Assembly (NCBI GenBank): GCA_013399895.1
Contig: VXBA01006220.1
Coordinates: 248,001 to 312,000, forward strand
DNA: 64,000 nucleotides
Reading direction: 5' to 3'
Source of the DNA: Serilophus lunatus
Taxonomy: Eukaryota; Chordata; Aves; Passeriformes; Eurylaimidae
In this document: positions 1 to 11,870 of the stretch, in pieces
Numbering within the stretch: position 1 is the stretch's first letter
Layout of the letters: every line of letters starts with the position of its first letter
Position numbers and translations under genes: made by a program
Notes under the pieces: model-generated
Databases searched by the model: none
What the model was told of the DNA's origin: nothing
The model's input: only the letters and a program-made list of their open reading frames with translations

Positions 1-1694
1 CCCACATGGTCGTTTCAGTTCATTGTAGGTCTTTGTGTTCAGCTAACAAAACACAAGATTTGTTGACTGTGGACTTTTTTCAGATGGTATCTCCCTTTTT
101 TCACTAGGATGTATACATGTACAATTACAGTCTATTTACAAAACTTGCAATAATTGCAAAAGGATGCCAACTTAAATAAAATGGAGCCTTAAAGTGCGAA
201 GAAACTGAAGGTGTATATTTTGTTGTGTAGTGTTATCTGCTGGACAAACAACAAAAATAGCCACCAAAGCTTTTGTAATTAATGCACAGGTGCATTTCCA
301 TAAAGGCTGTAATGAGCTGCAATTCAAAGCATATTCTTTTTATGCTCCAAATAGGGAGTAGGGTCTGCTGAGCCTCTGTTTCCTTCAGCAGGGCTTAGAT
401 AAGCCAGATGAAAAATGGCTCCTGAAGTACTAACTTCAGCTTTCTTGAAAGAAAATGAATTCTTTCCTCATCATTTCAGCAGAAAACTCTAAGCATAATG
501 CAGCTTCTGATGTATCCTTTGTCTGGAGGTGGCATCTGGGAGGGAAGAACCACTAACAAAATAACAGGCATGACCACTAACAAGTGGCTGTGGCCCATCC
601 ACAACCAGAGTCTACAGTGGGCCTCTATTCCTCCAGTATGGCTTGATAGAGGATGAAATTCCAAATTTACTTGGATAATTGCATATTTTTGGGCAACTAA
701 ATATGACTTGATTGCCATCATCACGTGGAGTGTATGAACCTTTTGTCAGTAAAAATACAGGTAGCAAAAATGCAAATGGTGATGAGCAAGATGTTTGGAC
801 TCTGGGTGCCACAGGCAGTATCTCTGTTCAGAAACTACTGCAGCACAAGAGATTGAGATGAATTCACTGGAGCAGTTGCTGCTGAGGACCTCGCACTTAT
901 GCTGGGGGTTTCCACTAATGTATTAATTTTTCCTACATTCCATGACCATTAAATTAAAACTCTGATTTACATTGCATTTTAAGATTCCCCATGGAAAGAG
1001 GGTAGGCATGATACCTTCAGGAATAATAAAATTCTGATTCTTGGATACTTGGCCCTAATCCTGGTAAACAATATAAAATACAGAATATCTAAAAAGGTTT
1101 ATCCTTGCTTGCCTTAGAACTAGATCATAAAGAGAATTTCATAAATAGTAAATAATTAAAACCATGCTAATTATCCTAACTAGGAAAAAGAAGACTCAGT
1201 AAGACAAGATCACAAAAATTAAATACAAAAAGGGCTAATAATGTGCCAGAGGAAATGAAATGAAAGTTGAAAATGGATTCTGACAGAATTCTTGGCCATT
1301 ATTAAATAAATTTAACAATGGCATTGCACAATGATTTTAGTTTCTTTATCTTTTAATATATTATCTCTTAATACATTCATCTGTCAGAATTTTCAGTTTA
1401 AAGCAATGTAAAAAGCCTCTTATATGTTTGTGCTTCTAAATCATGTCTGTGGACTGTTTTGCATATAATAACAGGCTGAAGAAGATTAACCAATCAAAAA
1501 TGAAGGAAGAGAAATGCATCTCTTCATGAAGTTGCATTAAAACTTTCTTAAGTATTATATGGAAAACTTTTGATATCATAGAAATAATAGTATTTAAGAC
1601 TGTGAATATTACTACTTTTGATGATGAATATGTTAACTTGATTTTTCATTTTTTCTCCCATTATTTATCTTTTAATCCCTAGCTGTACATTTAA
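1..1694. other. Unique AT-rich DNA, no gene seen
   Basis: No open frame longer than about 80 codons, no repeat family recognised and no tandem structure. Stop codons are dense in all six frames. It is read as intergenic or intronic background. Confidence 0.6.
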
Positions 1695-2035
1695 CCTTCC
1701 TTCCTTCCTTCCAAACTTCCAAACTTCCAAACTTCCAAACTTCCAAACTTCCAAACTTCCAAACTTCCAAACTTCCAAACTTCCAAACTTCCAAACTTCC
1801 AAACTTCCTTCCTTCCAAACTTCCTTCCTTCCAAACTTCCTTCCTTCCAAACTTCCTTCCAAACTTCCTTCCAAACTTCCTTCCAAACTTCCTTCCAAAC
1901 TTCCTTCCTTCCTTTTCCTTCCTTTCCTTCCTTTCCTCCCTTCCACCCTTCCTTCCTCCCTCCCTTCCTCTCTCCCTCTTTCTATCTCTCTCTCTTTATC
2001 TCTCTTTCCCTCTCTCTTTCATTCTTTCTTCTTAT
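1695..2035. repeat. Pyrimidine-rich minisatellite, (CTTC)n and (AAACTTCC)n
   Basis: The + strand is almost pure pyrimidine apart from AAA interruptions. It opens with CTTCC runs. Positions 1713-1808 are about 12 perfect head-to-tail copies of the 8-mer AAACTTCC. From 1809 to about 1910 the AAACTTCC unit is mixed with extra TTCC blocks, giving 12- and 16-bp higher-order units. The array then decays into TTTCC, CCCTT and CTCT tracts up to about 2035. An open frame of 93 codons on the minus strand is only the translation of this repeat (Glu-Gly-Ser-Leu and Lys-Phe-Gly-type periodicity) and is not a gene. Confidence 0.93.
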
Positions 2036-3584
2036 CTATCAAGTGTTTAACTGTTGGCATAAATGATGTGAGGGTTCTTTTTTTCTCATCCATTGTGGAT
2101 ATTTTCATAGAACTCAAAATCGATCTATTCTTAGAGCAATGAGTCTCTCTGTCGTTTCTGTGTGTTTCATATTACTAGATGCTTTCTACTGCTTTTTTAC
2201 CATCACTAGTACTCTGTTCAGTTTGCTTCATCCATTTATGCATGATTTTCTACCTGAAAGAAGTGATAAATGCTGTCTCCTCTTTATCACTCAGCTCTTA
2301 AGTTGTTCTGACAGCAGAAATTGCTGTTCCAGTTAGAGCAGGTTCAATAGGTCATCAGAAAGCACTAGAAGAAGCACCTATCTACTTCTAAACTTACTGC
2401 ACTATATGCTGTTGAATCAAATGATTCCGTTCATTAATTGGTCTAAGGCAGCATCCACCAGAGCTTATAATAATAACATGTAGAAGTATTCTGTCACAGC
2501 GGATGTTGAAATTATTACCTCCCATTTGCAATTCAATGAATCTATTTTTTTCTTGCAGTTCTGCTTCTTTCCCACCATATGTTCTCCTTAACACAAGTAG
2601 TTAGGCAGCATTTTTAATATCATTCATTCACCTCATCTCTTGCTTCTATTGGTGCCCCTGAAGCAGGCGTTCTGCAGCTATAGCCTACTGTTTGCTGCCT
2701 ATGACTGCTTTCCCATTATGTTTTTCCTAATGAAGGAAGTTCACTGGCAATGTAGGCTTCATTCTTCACCATTTGCTGTTCATTTCCCCCCCTTATATTA
2801 GTACAATTTGCAGCTGTAGTTGAATGTTATATTAATGGTTAATTAGCACTTATTACTGCTTTACATCCTAAGTACTCCACAAACTAACTAATCAAGCAGT
2901 TAATAAAGGAATTAAACAAAAAACAATACACAGTTACAGGAGTTGCGTTCTCTCTTTGTCCTTGCACAATCTTCTTGCATGCTGGTTCACTGTGAAATCT
3001 ATAATTAAAAAAAAAAAAGTATAAAAAGTTGTACTGATTAGGTGGTTTTTTTCAATTTTGTCACAGTACAGTATAATTGAAAACCAGTGCTTGTGTACTT
3101 AGATGTAATAAACCCGATTACATTGTGTGAGGTTTTCAAAAAACTTTTTGCTTCAAACTATGATCCTATTCAAATCCAAAGCAATGTTGGTAGCCAGTAT
3201 GAGCAGCAATATGCCAGCAGCAAACTCCTGGGATTAATATACCACATTCATGCTTCCATAAAATTTTCTTGCTTATTAGCACAAAGTAAAGAGAAAAATC
3301 TTTGTTTGGGTGAACCTGGCAGTATTGTCTGTTAATTCTTTTTAAATAAAAAATAATATTTGCAGCTAATAAAGATAAACTTTGCACACTGTAATTTTTT
3401 ACTTGCTCATATGCGTACAAGAAACTTACGTATACTTAAATGCACTTGCCATAATTTTAGCCTGGGACATGTAAGGTTGTTTTGTAGACTTCTGAATCAC
3501 CTCTGTGGACAAGGTGGTTTGAACTTGCTTAAATCCTTTGTTCTCAACTTGACAAGATGAAAAAATACATGGCTTATGCTGATT

Positions 3585-3600
3585 AAAAAAAAAAAAAAAA
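3585..3600. repeat. Poly(A) run
   Basis: Sixteen consecutive A residues. No retroposed transcript could be recognised directly upstream, so it is listed as a simple homopolymer and not as a retrogene tail. Confidence 0.85.
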
Positions 3601-6402
3601 GCAATTTCTTTGCTAACAAAAGGAGTGCTTATTCGTGCAGGACTTAATCCCTACTGTGCCTTGACTAACAAAGACAGTTCAGTTTGGTGGGAACTCATGC
3701 AGGAGTAAACCTTCCTCATTTTAGTGTGGCATGATGGAAAGATAATGAATTTTCTGTTGACAGCTTTTTTTCCACATGCAGTGTGATATCCAGGGCCATG
3801 TTTGGCATGTTTGAAGGTCTGAGTTTAAGTATAGCTAAGGGATGATGACTGAACAGAAAAAAAAAAAAAGAGTGCACTGCATGTGAAAACCATTACCTAG
3901 CCAGATGTTTTAACCATGGAAATTTGCAGGGAAAGCCTCTGTAAATGACATATACAGAGCCTGCATATACATATACGGAGGCTATATATACGTATATGTG
4001 TATACATATACCTCATACATGGTGATGTTTAGCTTTAGCTCCAAAGAAGTGTGGAAGGATATGGACCACATGAAGGAAGTGAGACAGGACATTTTTTGAC
4101 TGGGAAATGGTAAAGAGAAAAAAATGTGCTCTTAAATATTTTGACAGATGGTCTGTTGCACGGATTGATTTGTGTTTCTGGAAATGTAACCTTTAGAAGA
4201 AATTATGACTAGATTATCAAAGTATCCCCTGTTTGAAGATACCTAATAGTGCTGCACAAGTAGAGTACTATACAGCACATTTTCAACCAACTGTGTAATT
4301 GAGAATTTCTCCCTAAAACAGCTGCATGCCATTTTTTTTTTTCAGTATCAAAAACTGCTGAAATGCCTCATGATTGCTATTTAGGCTGGAAGCAGTTTTT
4401 CAGCATTTCAAAGCAAAGGGAATTTTGATGGTTAAAGGAGTAGAACATCATGCAATGAAAACACGAACCAGACATGTTTAAAATTCACCTGTAGGTACCA
4501 GAAGATGTACTTCACCTACTCTTCACTGTGTACCATGAAAAACAATGAACCTTGTTTTTTGTTTCCTATCTTCTGTTGCCTGTCATGCTATTTTGAGGAA
4601 GAGAAGAAAATTTATAGCAGGTTAAAAGCACATTAATTCTTGCAGTGCTACTGACATATTTGAAGCTATGTGTGTTCCCATAAGGGAGGGTGAAATGATG
4701 CAATGTAACGGTTCTGTGAGAAAAATGGAGACCAGTGTAATTTCTGAAGGACTATTATACATTTGTGGAAATTTTATTTGAGGTACAGAGGTTTTTAAAC
4801 CCATGTTGTGTCACAAGCATTTCTATGATGTACAAGTATTTTAGTAATAAATTCCATAAGATGTATAACAGTATGTGAAAGAAAAAGATTGTAGTTGGTT
4901 TTGTTTGTGACATTTCACGTGACTATGCAAGTGCAGTGCAGAAACTTCCATCACATAGATGGTGAGCATAAATATTTCTCTATGTCCATATGTATCAAAT
5001 GGTAAGAGGAATTGGATTGATATGTCTCTATACAGTACTTCACACTGAAATTATTTTATATATAATAATCTTGGGCTAGAATTTTTCTGTCTTGTTTCTT
5101 TCCTTGGTTAGGAGCAAAGGACAGGCTGACTGACTTCTTAATGTGCTCCACAGATTTCATTAGGGTTTTTTATGTGTTTTCTTCCATTGGTCATGGTTAA
5201 CACAGCTGAAACTCTGATGACAATGCATGCATGACAGATGTCTACTTACCAGGTCTAGACATCTCTTATTCTTCGTTGACCTCTTTGCACAGCAGCTGCA
5301 ATGCTGTTTGGGTCAGCTGCTTGACTCTTCTTCCACAGTCAGTGTGGGGTGAGAGTTTCAGCTCCCTGAAAGTAATTGTGTCAGCCAGACACAAGCAAGG
5401 TAGGGTGAGGGATTATCGATGGAAGTAATGCAGCAGCTGTAAGGAGTGAGCATGGCCGTAGGTGTTGCCTGTGACCTTTCTTTCTCTGCTTTCTCACTGG
5501 TTGTAATCAGAATTTTTGCTTTCTCTCATCTCCTTAGCACAGCTTTTAGTTTTGTGGTTTGTAACTATTTCCGTTTAAAGTACATAGGCTTCTCAGGGTG
5601 GTGGTGAATACAGAAGATTATGGGGTTATGATGGTTTTTTTTTTTAATTTGCCTGTGTTTCTAGTTTACTGCCTGCTTTAGAGCCAAATTCTTCATGAAC
5701 ATAGCATGAAAAATCTCACAGTAGGCCAGTCTTAGGTGAGGAGCTGTGGAAGCTTCTCTTTATTAAAATACAGGTTTGGAAATATTAAGGTTTTATGTAA
5801 CTGTTTCTTTCACTTCCAATGAAGTGAAGAGCAAATTAAAACCATTTACCTCCAACTAGAATAGACTGTATAACTTCCCACTGGTGCTGATGCAGGAACA
5901 TTTCATAGAGAATATTTTATTCCTCCTGTGGATTAATGTTGAGGGAAAGCCTCTGCTTGGGATTTTTCCTTTATCTCGTGTGCAGACTTATAATTCAGCT
6001 TCAAAAGCAATTAATATTTATGAGGTTGAGCTGAGAATAATACAACTGTGGTGAGACAGTGAAATGTATGCCATTCACACATTGCTGCATAGTGATATAA
6101 ATACATATTTAAGTTTGAATTAATTAAATTGTACTTAATCCCTTTTCTGTGAGCTTGTAAACAGATACCAATGAATATCAACACTCATGTACATTACTGA
6201 CAAATGACATAATATCAGCATAATTTTAGATACATTTAATTTCTTGTGTAGTACTTATCACAATCCAAAACTTTAAACTCTTTCTTATTGGTGTTTTAGC
6301 TGCTGAAATCAGAAGGTTTTTCCAAGGTATAAATTGTTTGCACTTTGAATGCCAAAATAAAATGCCAATAGTGATTGTCCAGTGACTTCCTAAAGTAGCA
6401 TA

Positions 6403-6449
6403 ATTAAAATCAGACTTTGCAAAGCCCTTTAATTGGCATTGATTTTAAT
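6403..6449. other. 10-bp inverted repeat in TAAT-rich stretch
   Basis: ATTAAAATCA at 6403-6412 is the exact reverse complement of TGATTTTAAT at 6440-6449, with a 27-bp spacer. The surrounding kilobase is repeat-free and rich in TAATTA/ATTAAA words, which are homeodomain-type binding words. That composition is common in AT-rich DNA, so a regulatory role is only a possibility. Confidence 0.4.
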
Positions 6450-7675
6450 CCTTTATCGTTAAACAGCTTCAAGTTGGCTTCTTCTCAGTTTAGAGTGAAG
6501 TATAGTCAAAAGACTTTATCACTATAATTGGTGCCAAATACAATCAGGCTAAAAATGCTCAACTTCTTGGCCTGCCTTCCCCAGCAGGATGACAGAAAAT
6601 TATGAGTAGCTTATTATTGATAACCTGGTGTTCCAGTTGTCTTGGGAAAAATAAGTGGTTTGCTCTGAGTATGGACAAAATCTTAATGTGTTATTATTAC
6701 TGTAGATCAGGAGCTGAGCTGTAGACATTGAAGTATTGCATTAATATTTGCTGTGCTTGGATTAGCTGAATTGGCAGCATATTTAAGAAGGGACTTGGGA
6801 TTTCTTATTATTTACTTAATTATATTTGTAATTTACTGTGGCTGAGTACTCAGCATGATTTTTAATTGTCTGAGGGAGACTGTTAATTTTACAAATGAGG
6901 TTCAGTAAGTGTGTGTGATATTGCAGTGTTGGAAGATTTATAGGAAAAAGGTTGAGTTTTGTGTTCTTGCTAAGCTTTATGATATTCTTATTACTACTAC
7001 ACTATTATGGTTGTAATTAAATTTTTATTAGTTCATTTGCCTGTAGTTACTAGGCAGTCCTAATTTTTGGTATTGTTATTATTTTGTGATAATTTGGGTA
7101 GCAAATAAATGAAGTTCCTGCCTATTTCTTAAAAAGTAAAAAATTGTTGATATTAGTGGCTTAATATGCACTAAATCATACTCTGAAAGAGGCCTCTTCT
7201 GAACAACAGAAGTAACCTGTCATTTGTCATTTTAGGTACATACCTTCGCTGAAAGGTTGCAGTATGTATAAAGCCCCTCTAAGGACACATTTGTAATGGA
7301 ACAGGTTTGGGTTATTAAAGTAGGTCAATATCTTGATACTGAGTACAGAAAAATGGATAGTCATGCACATTTACTATGAATTACTTAATATCAGAAGTAG
7401 TGGGGGAAAAAATGAAATTAAAAAAAAATCAGGTAAAAAGTTGACCCACTTCTTTTAGAGTATATGTTTGTTAATTAAAAATTGTGCATGCCAGCACAAC
7501 CCCAGGAATGTAAAGAAGTATCACAGAGAAGAGAAATCAAATGGTTTACTATGTAATAAAACACCTGAAGTCCTGCCCTTCATTTTTGTATTGAAATTTA
7601 TTTTAATAATAATGGTCACACTGTGAATTGATGTTATGCCCAGGAGTGGTACAGACATGATTATAGTCTATTTCT

Positions 7676-7850
7676 TAGAATTACAGATTTGCAGAATAAT
7701 TTACGTGGAAAGTAATTGCAGGCAGTCATCAAGTCGCTATGTGTCTTGTTCAACTGAGTGTTCAGTATCTCCCAGGATGATGCCATAGCCTCTCTAGGCC
7801 CCTCTTCCATGTAATTCTTTTATTCCTGTTCTTTGCCACACTTTTTCCAG
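7676..7850 (-). mobile_element. Old CR1 LINE 3' fragment
   Basis: In + orientation it follows the order of a reversed CR1 3' region: GAATTACAGA, a degenerate 'pooled' block, CTCCCAGGATGATGCC, then CCTCTCTAGGCCCCT, like the CR1 'cctctctgggcaacct' block. Divergence is high. Other old CR1 subfamilies are possible. Confidence 0.5.
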
Positions 7851-8069
7851 ATTTTTTTTTCACCAAATCTAGCTAAAGCCACATTTAAAAAAAAATACAA
7901 AAAAGTCTACAATGTCAAGATCAAAAGTATTTTTGTCTCGTGCCTTGTTTCATGCATGAGAGGTCAAAAGAAAGACTATGCGGCAAAAACATGCTCTTAG
8001 ACTTCAGATGTCCTGAACTTTAAGTCTTTCTGAGCTGGATGTTTCTGAACTTCTGTAGTTACTTAAATG

Positions 8070-8462
8070 AAGGGATTTAATTTTCCCACACTTTTCCATA
8101 TTTCTCTTGAAGGTGTGATTTGATGTCCATGACCTCCTGTGGCAGCAGTTCCACAGCACCACTGCACATTGCAGAAGGGGCCACCTGCCTTTGCTTATTT
8201 GTTCAGCTTTGGGGATTTTTTTATGAATTTTACTCCAGCTTCATTTCATGCCCTCTAGCTCTTACATTGGTCAGAATGAAGGAAAAAACCTGAAAAAGTA
8301 ACTTCACTAACCTTCTCCATGTTAGTCATAATGTTTTCTTAATCTTCCATGATCCGATTTTGTCCTTCTTTTATAGTCTTGCCCTATTCATTGGTCCCTC
8401 ATGCAGAACTCATTCTGTTTTCCTCTGTTGTGAATCTTTTCTGATTGTATCTCAGTATTAAA
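8070..8462 (-). mobile_element. Ancient CR1/L3-type LINE remnant
   Basis: Read on the + strand, an ordered series of short words matches the reversed 3' part of old amniote CR1/L3-like elements. These are ATTTTCCCACACTTTTCCAT, GATGTCCATGACCTCCTGTG, GCAGCAGTTCCACAG, a 'gccctctagctctta' block, CTTCTCCATGTTAGTCATAA and a block resembling the 'ctcttttccaa...tcctcatatgg' stretch. The match is from recall and the element carries no open frame. It differs from the younger CR1 copies elsewhere in the window. Confidence 0.5.
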
Positions 8463-10414
8463 TAAAATTGAAAGAAAACGGACAAAGAAGTCTAGCATGC
8501 ATAGATAGACATGCACAAATAAGAAGGACCAAGAGCAAAATGGATAAAAATTAAACAAATTTCAAACTGTTAAAACCATATTGATTTAGTTCAGGCCGTT
8601 GACATGGATAGTAATGCATAGTGAAGAGCTTGAAGCACCCTAGTCCATGGCCACTCTTATATATGTTTGCAGAAAGTTCTCAAGTTTTATCTTTTTTTAC
8701 ACTCTAGGCAGTGGCTTACAGTGTGCTTAACACTTGTGTATAATTCAGGTGATACCTTTACATTACCTGGCTTTGATATCAGTCATCAAGAAATATATCT
8801 GACAAGTTAAAAGTTCTCTTATCTGAGGAAATGCTGTTAGCTAAGCAAAACCCACCTGAGCCCGGCTTCAGCAAGACTCTCAAGCAAGTCTTCAAACATA
8901 CAAGTTTCTTCTATGGGTTGAGAGAAGTCCTTACAACTGAAGGCTCTGCGTAAAGACCTGTCCAATGTGATCCTTTAGAGATTTATGTTTATAAGCTCCC
9001 TAAGGAGATCTTATGAGGAAAAATCAATCCAGTTTACTTGATAGAATTAAATAAAGCCTGCCAATTTTACACTGTCATGGAAAATCTGAAATGGTTATGA
9101 TGCAGTCAATATTGTAGTCCAACTGAAGCCTTTCTCAGAAGAGATCCTGTCAACAGAAAATCTATGCATTTCTGAAATAATTTTTCAGCACTTTCTGTAC
9201 CTCTCTCTTGATCCCATTGCTACTCTGATAATTTCATCATCCCATTTTTCTACTTTAAGCATACTTTTCTCCCCTTTCTGACACAAAAACCTGCACAATG
9301 AACAAAAAAAGACCAACTGTACAAAAAGAACTGGAAATTTAGTTTTAGAGTTAAGAAGAAATACACCAAAGATATTTATATACCTCAGGGGAGAGGCAGG
9401 TCCTCAAAGCCTCTGGTATGCTTTGAGTGATCAAGAGATAAAAATAACTTAGAAACATGTCAAACAAGTTGTTGTAGTGATAAATCTTCAGTATAGTCCA
9501 AGGCTAGTATAAAAGCACTCTTAGCCATATATTTTTTTCTCTTAACATGTTTTACAATAGAAGTTTGATTTGAGATGTTGACTGCATTTGCAAGACAAAA
9601 TATTCACGCTTTATTCTGGCTTGTACTTACAAATTGTTCATATAAAAAAAAGACAGAATAAAAAAGACTAGACCTTTAGGTGATGAGAAACAAAACTTGA
9701 AATAGTGAGATGACTCATAGAGCACAAATATAGAACACAGAGGAAAGCCATTTATTTCTCTAAGTCTCAGTAAGCAGTGCTGAAGAAACAAAAGGGAAAA
9801 ACATATATATCATTTTCCTTACGAGAGCAAGAAAAAGCCTTGGAAATAAGTATTGTCAGTTTATATAATTTAAAAAATTCATATATTTTAATGTGTAGCG
9901 ATTCGCCATTGCAACTTTGCCCACTATCCATCGAATGCTGGTGGGGAAGCACAGTTTATACAACTGGGTGGTTGTTCAAGTTTTCTTACCCTTTTCCTCT
10001 GCTTTTCCAGGCATGGGCAGCAGGAGTCCATAGTGCTGATGTAGTGTGAGAAAAGGTTGTAGAAGGGTGAGAATTGGGGAGAGGTGAGCTTGCAGAGGTT
10101 TACTGAGGCAATCACAAGTAACTAGTCTCTGTATCTTTCTGTGAAAAAAACGACAAAATCTTCAGGCATTGTGCAGTAAAACATTTGAGGCAGCACCACA
10201 AATGTGACATTATACAATCAAAATATTATCTTTTTGTGCTTTTTCCTTCCAAGAAGGGGAGTGTTGGTACCATGTGAAAATCTTGCCATCAAACATTGAT
10301 ATAAAACCCCTAAATATTGTTGTGATTTTTAATAAGTACATAAATCTTTGCCATGTTAATAATTATATCTTATTTCAGACTAGTTTTAACTGCTACATTT
10401 TGATTGTGTTTCAG

Positions 10415-10527
10415 AACAGTAAAGCATCAAATATTGGAACTGACATCTGAATTAAAGAGTGCGCAAAAAATCTCTTCCTTCTTTAACTACTGAAAAAAAT
10501 CCTAAAATGGCAAACTGACTAAAAGAG
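10415..10527 (+). other. Candidate 113-bp exon, possibly terminal-coding or noncoding
   Basis: A good 3' splice site (TTTGATTGTGTTTCAG, AG at 10413-10414) is followed 113 bp later by a near-perfect 5' splice site, GAG|GTAAGTCC with GT at 10528-10529. In the second forward frame the segment reads about 25 codons, including the residues VKHQILELTSELKSAQ, a heptad-like Leu/Ile pattern that could be coiled coil. Two in-frame stops then follow, and the first and third frames stop almost at once. If real it is a 3'-terminal coding piece, a poison or alternative exon, or a noncoding RNA exon. No neighbouring exon was found within the window. I do not recognise the peptide. Confidence 0.3.
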
Positions 10528-11756
10528 GTAAGTCCTTTCTTCTCATTCTCTGATGATTCTCCTTGATCTGTCTCTGCATCACTTTTATTAATTTTTCTCT
10601 AAATTTGCTTCCTGCAGAGGCAGAGAGCCAGATGATTGTAAATTCTCAACAGCTTTAATAGAAATGAACGTAGTCTAGGAAATTATATATATGGTAACCC
10701 ATCTTTGTACTTATCGTGTTATGCCAGCTGAGGACAATGTTAATGTCAGGTGTCTTTGAATGTTATGGAAAATGATTTTCATGAGTCTGACATGAACATA
10801 AAAATGTAACATGTAAACTTAAATGCTGAGTAGAGCCCCATAGGGCTAGATGTACCATAGCTGTGGAAAGAGTGTAGGGAATATAAGAGGAAAGGATTGA
10901 TTTGGCCTGGAGGAATATAACATAAGGGAGAGATCAGAGTCAAAAATGAAGTACGGAAGACAAGCCTCTTTGAAACAACATTGAAATGGCCCAGAGAAGC
11001 TCTGGTAAAGAAAGAACCTCCTTTTCCACAGTTTTCACAGTTATTTCTATTTGCTTTTTATTTCTGTTTGTTTGGTTTAGTTTCTTCTTTGCACTAAGAC
11101 ATGACCTGATAGATATACTGAAGATAAGCCAACTGTAGCCTCTTGAACACAATTGTAGTAGCAGTGAAATGTCTACATATAGTGAACTATTGGTATTTCC
11201 CAAAGCTAATCATACTGAGGCAAATTCAAATCTGTTCCGTATCCTGTTTCTTTATTACCTCATGGCAGACTTAACATATATGCACTAGGAACCAGGAGAG
11301 TTTTTTTACTTTATATGTCTTTTAAAAAGTGTGGTCATTCTGCTTATGATTTGATTTTAGAAGTAACTCAGAAATATGATATATTTGACTCTTTACAGTT
11401 CAGTTATAAGGAATTTAATTGTAATATTAAATTTATATGTTAATCCTGCAATTGGTTATGGGTATATTATGTTAGTTAGGTATGATACTGTACTTCAGTT
11501 CATAAATTTCCCTGAGTGAAGTGTGAGTTTAAGGTGACAAAGTGTTTTACATGTCAGGACTACTCTTTGTATCACTCCAGAGTGATCTTTTTTCATTGTA
11601 TTTCAATGGATACCTTACTTTATTATTTCTTACAATTAGAATGTTATCTAATTATCCAGCAGCTACAAATGCTTTGCATTTTAGTAAACTTACTGTAAGG
11701 GGAGAAAATAGCAGTGTGCTGCAACATTTCCAAAGCCATAAGACTGCATCCATGAG

Positions 11757-11870
11757 ATATATATATATAGAGAGAGAGAGAGAGATATAGATAGATAGAC
11801 AGATATGATTCTGCATGTTGTATACATAGTATATACATATATACTCATACATTAATAATATATATTTCTA
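11757..11870. repeat. (TA)n(GA)n(GATA)n microsatellite and flanking TA-rich DNA
   Basis: Tandem TA changes to GA at about 11770, then to GATA/GACA units up to about 11805. A looser TATACATA-rich stretch follows to about 11870. Short open frames on both strands here are repeat translations. Confidence 0.85.

Larger units (their letters stand above)
2036..7675. other. Unique AT-rich DNA, no gene seen
   Basis: No recognisable coding exon or interspersed repeat. It holds a 16-bp A run (3585-3600), an AT-rich palindromic patch (about 3951-4015) and an inverted repeat in a TAAT-rich stretch (6403-6449). All open frames are under about 85 codons and show no family resemblance. Confidence 0.5.

Noticed and set aside
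1665..1946. 93-codon minus-strand frame rich in Glu-Gly-Ser-Leu repeats
   Set aside because: It is the translation of the pyrimidine minisatellite; the periodicity follows the DNA repeat.
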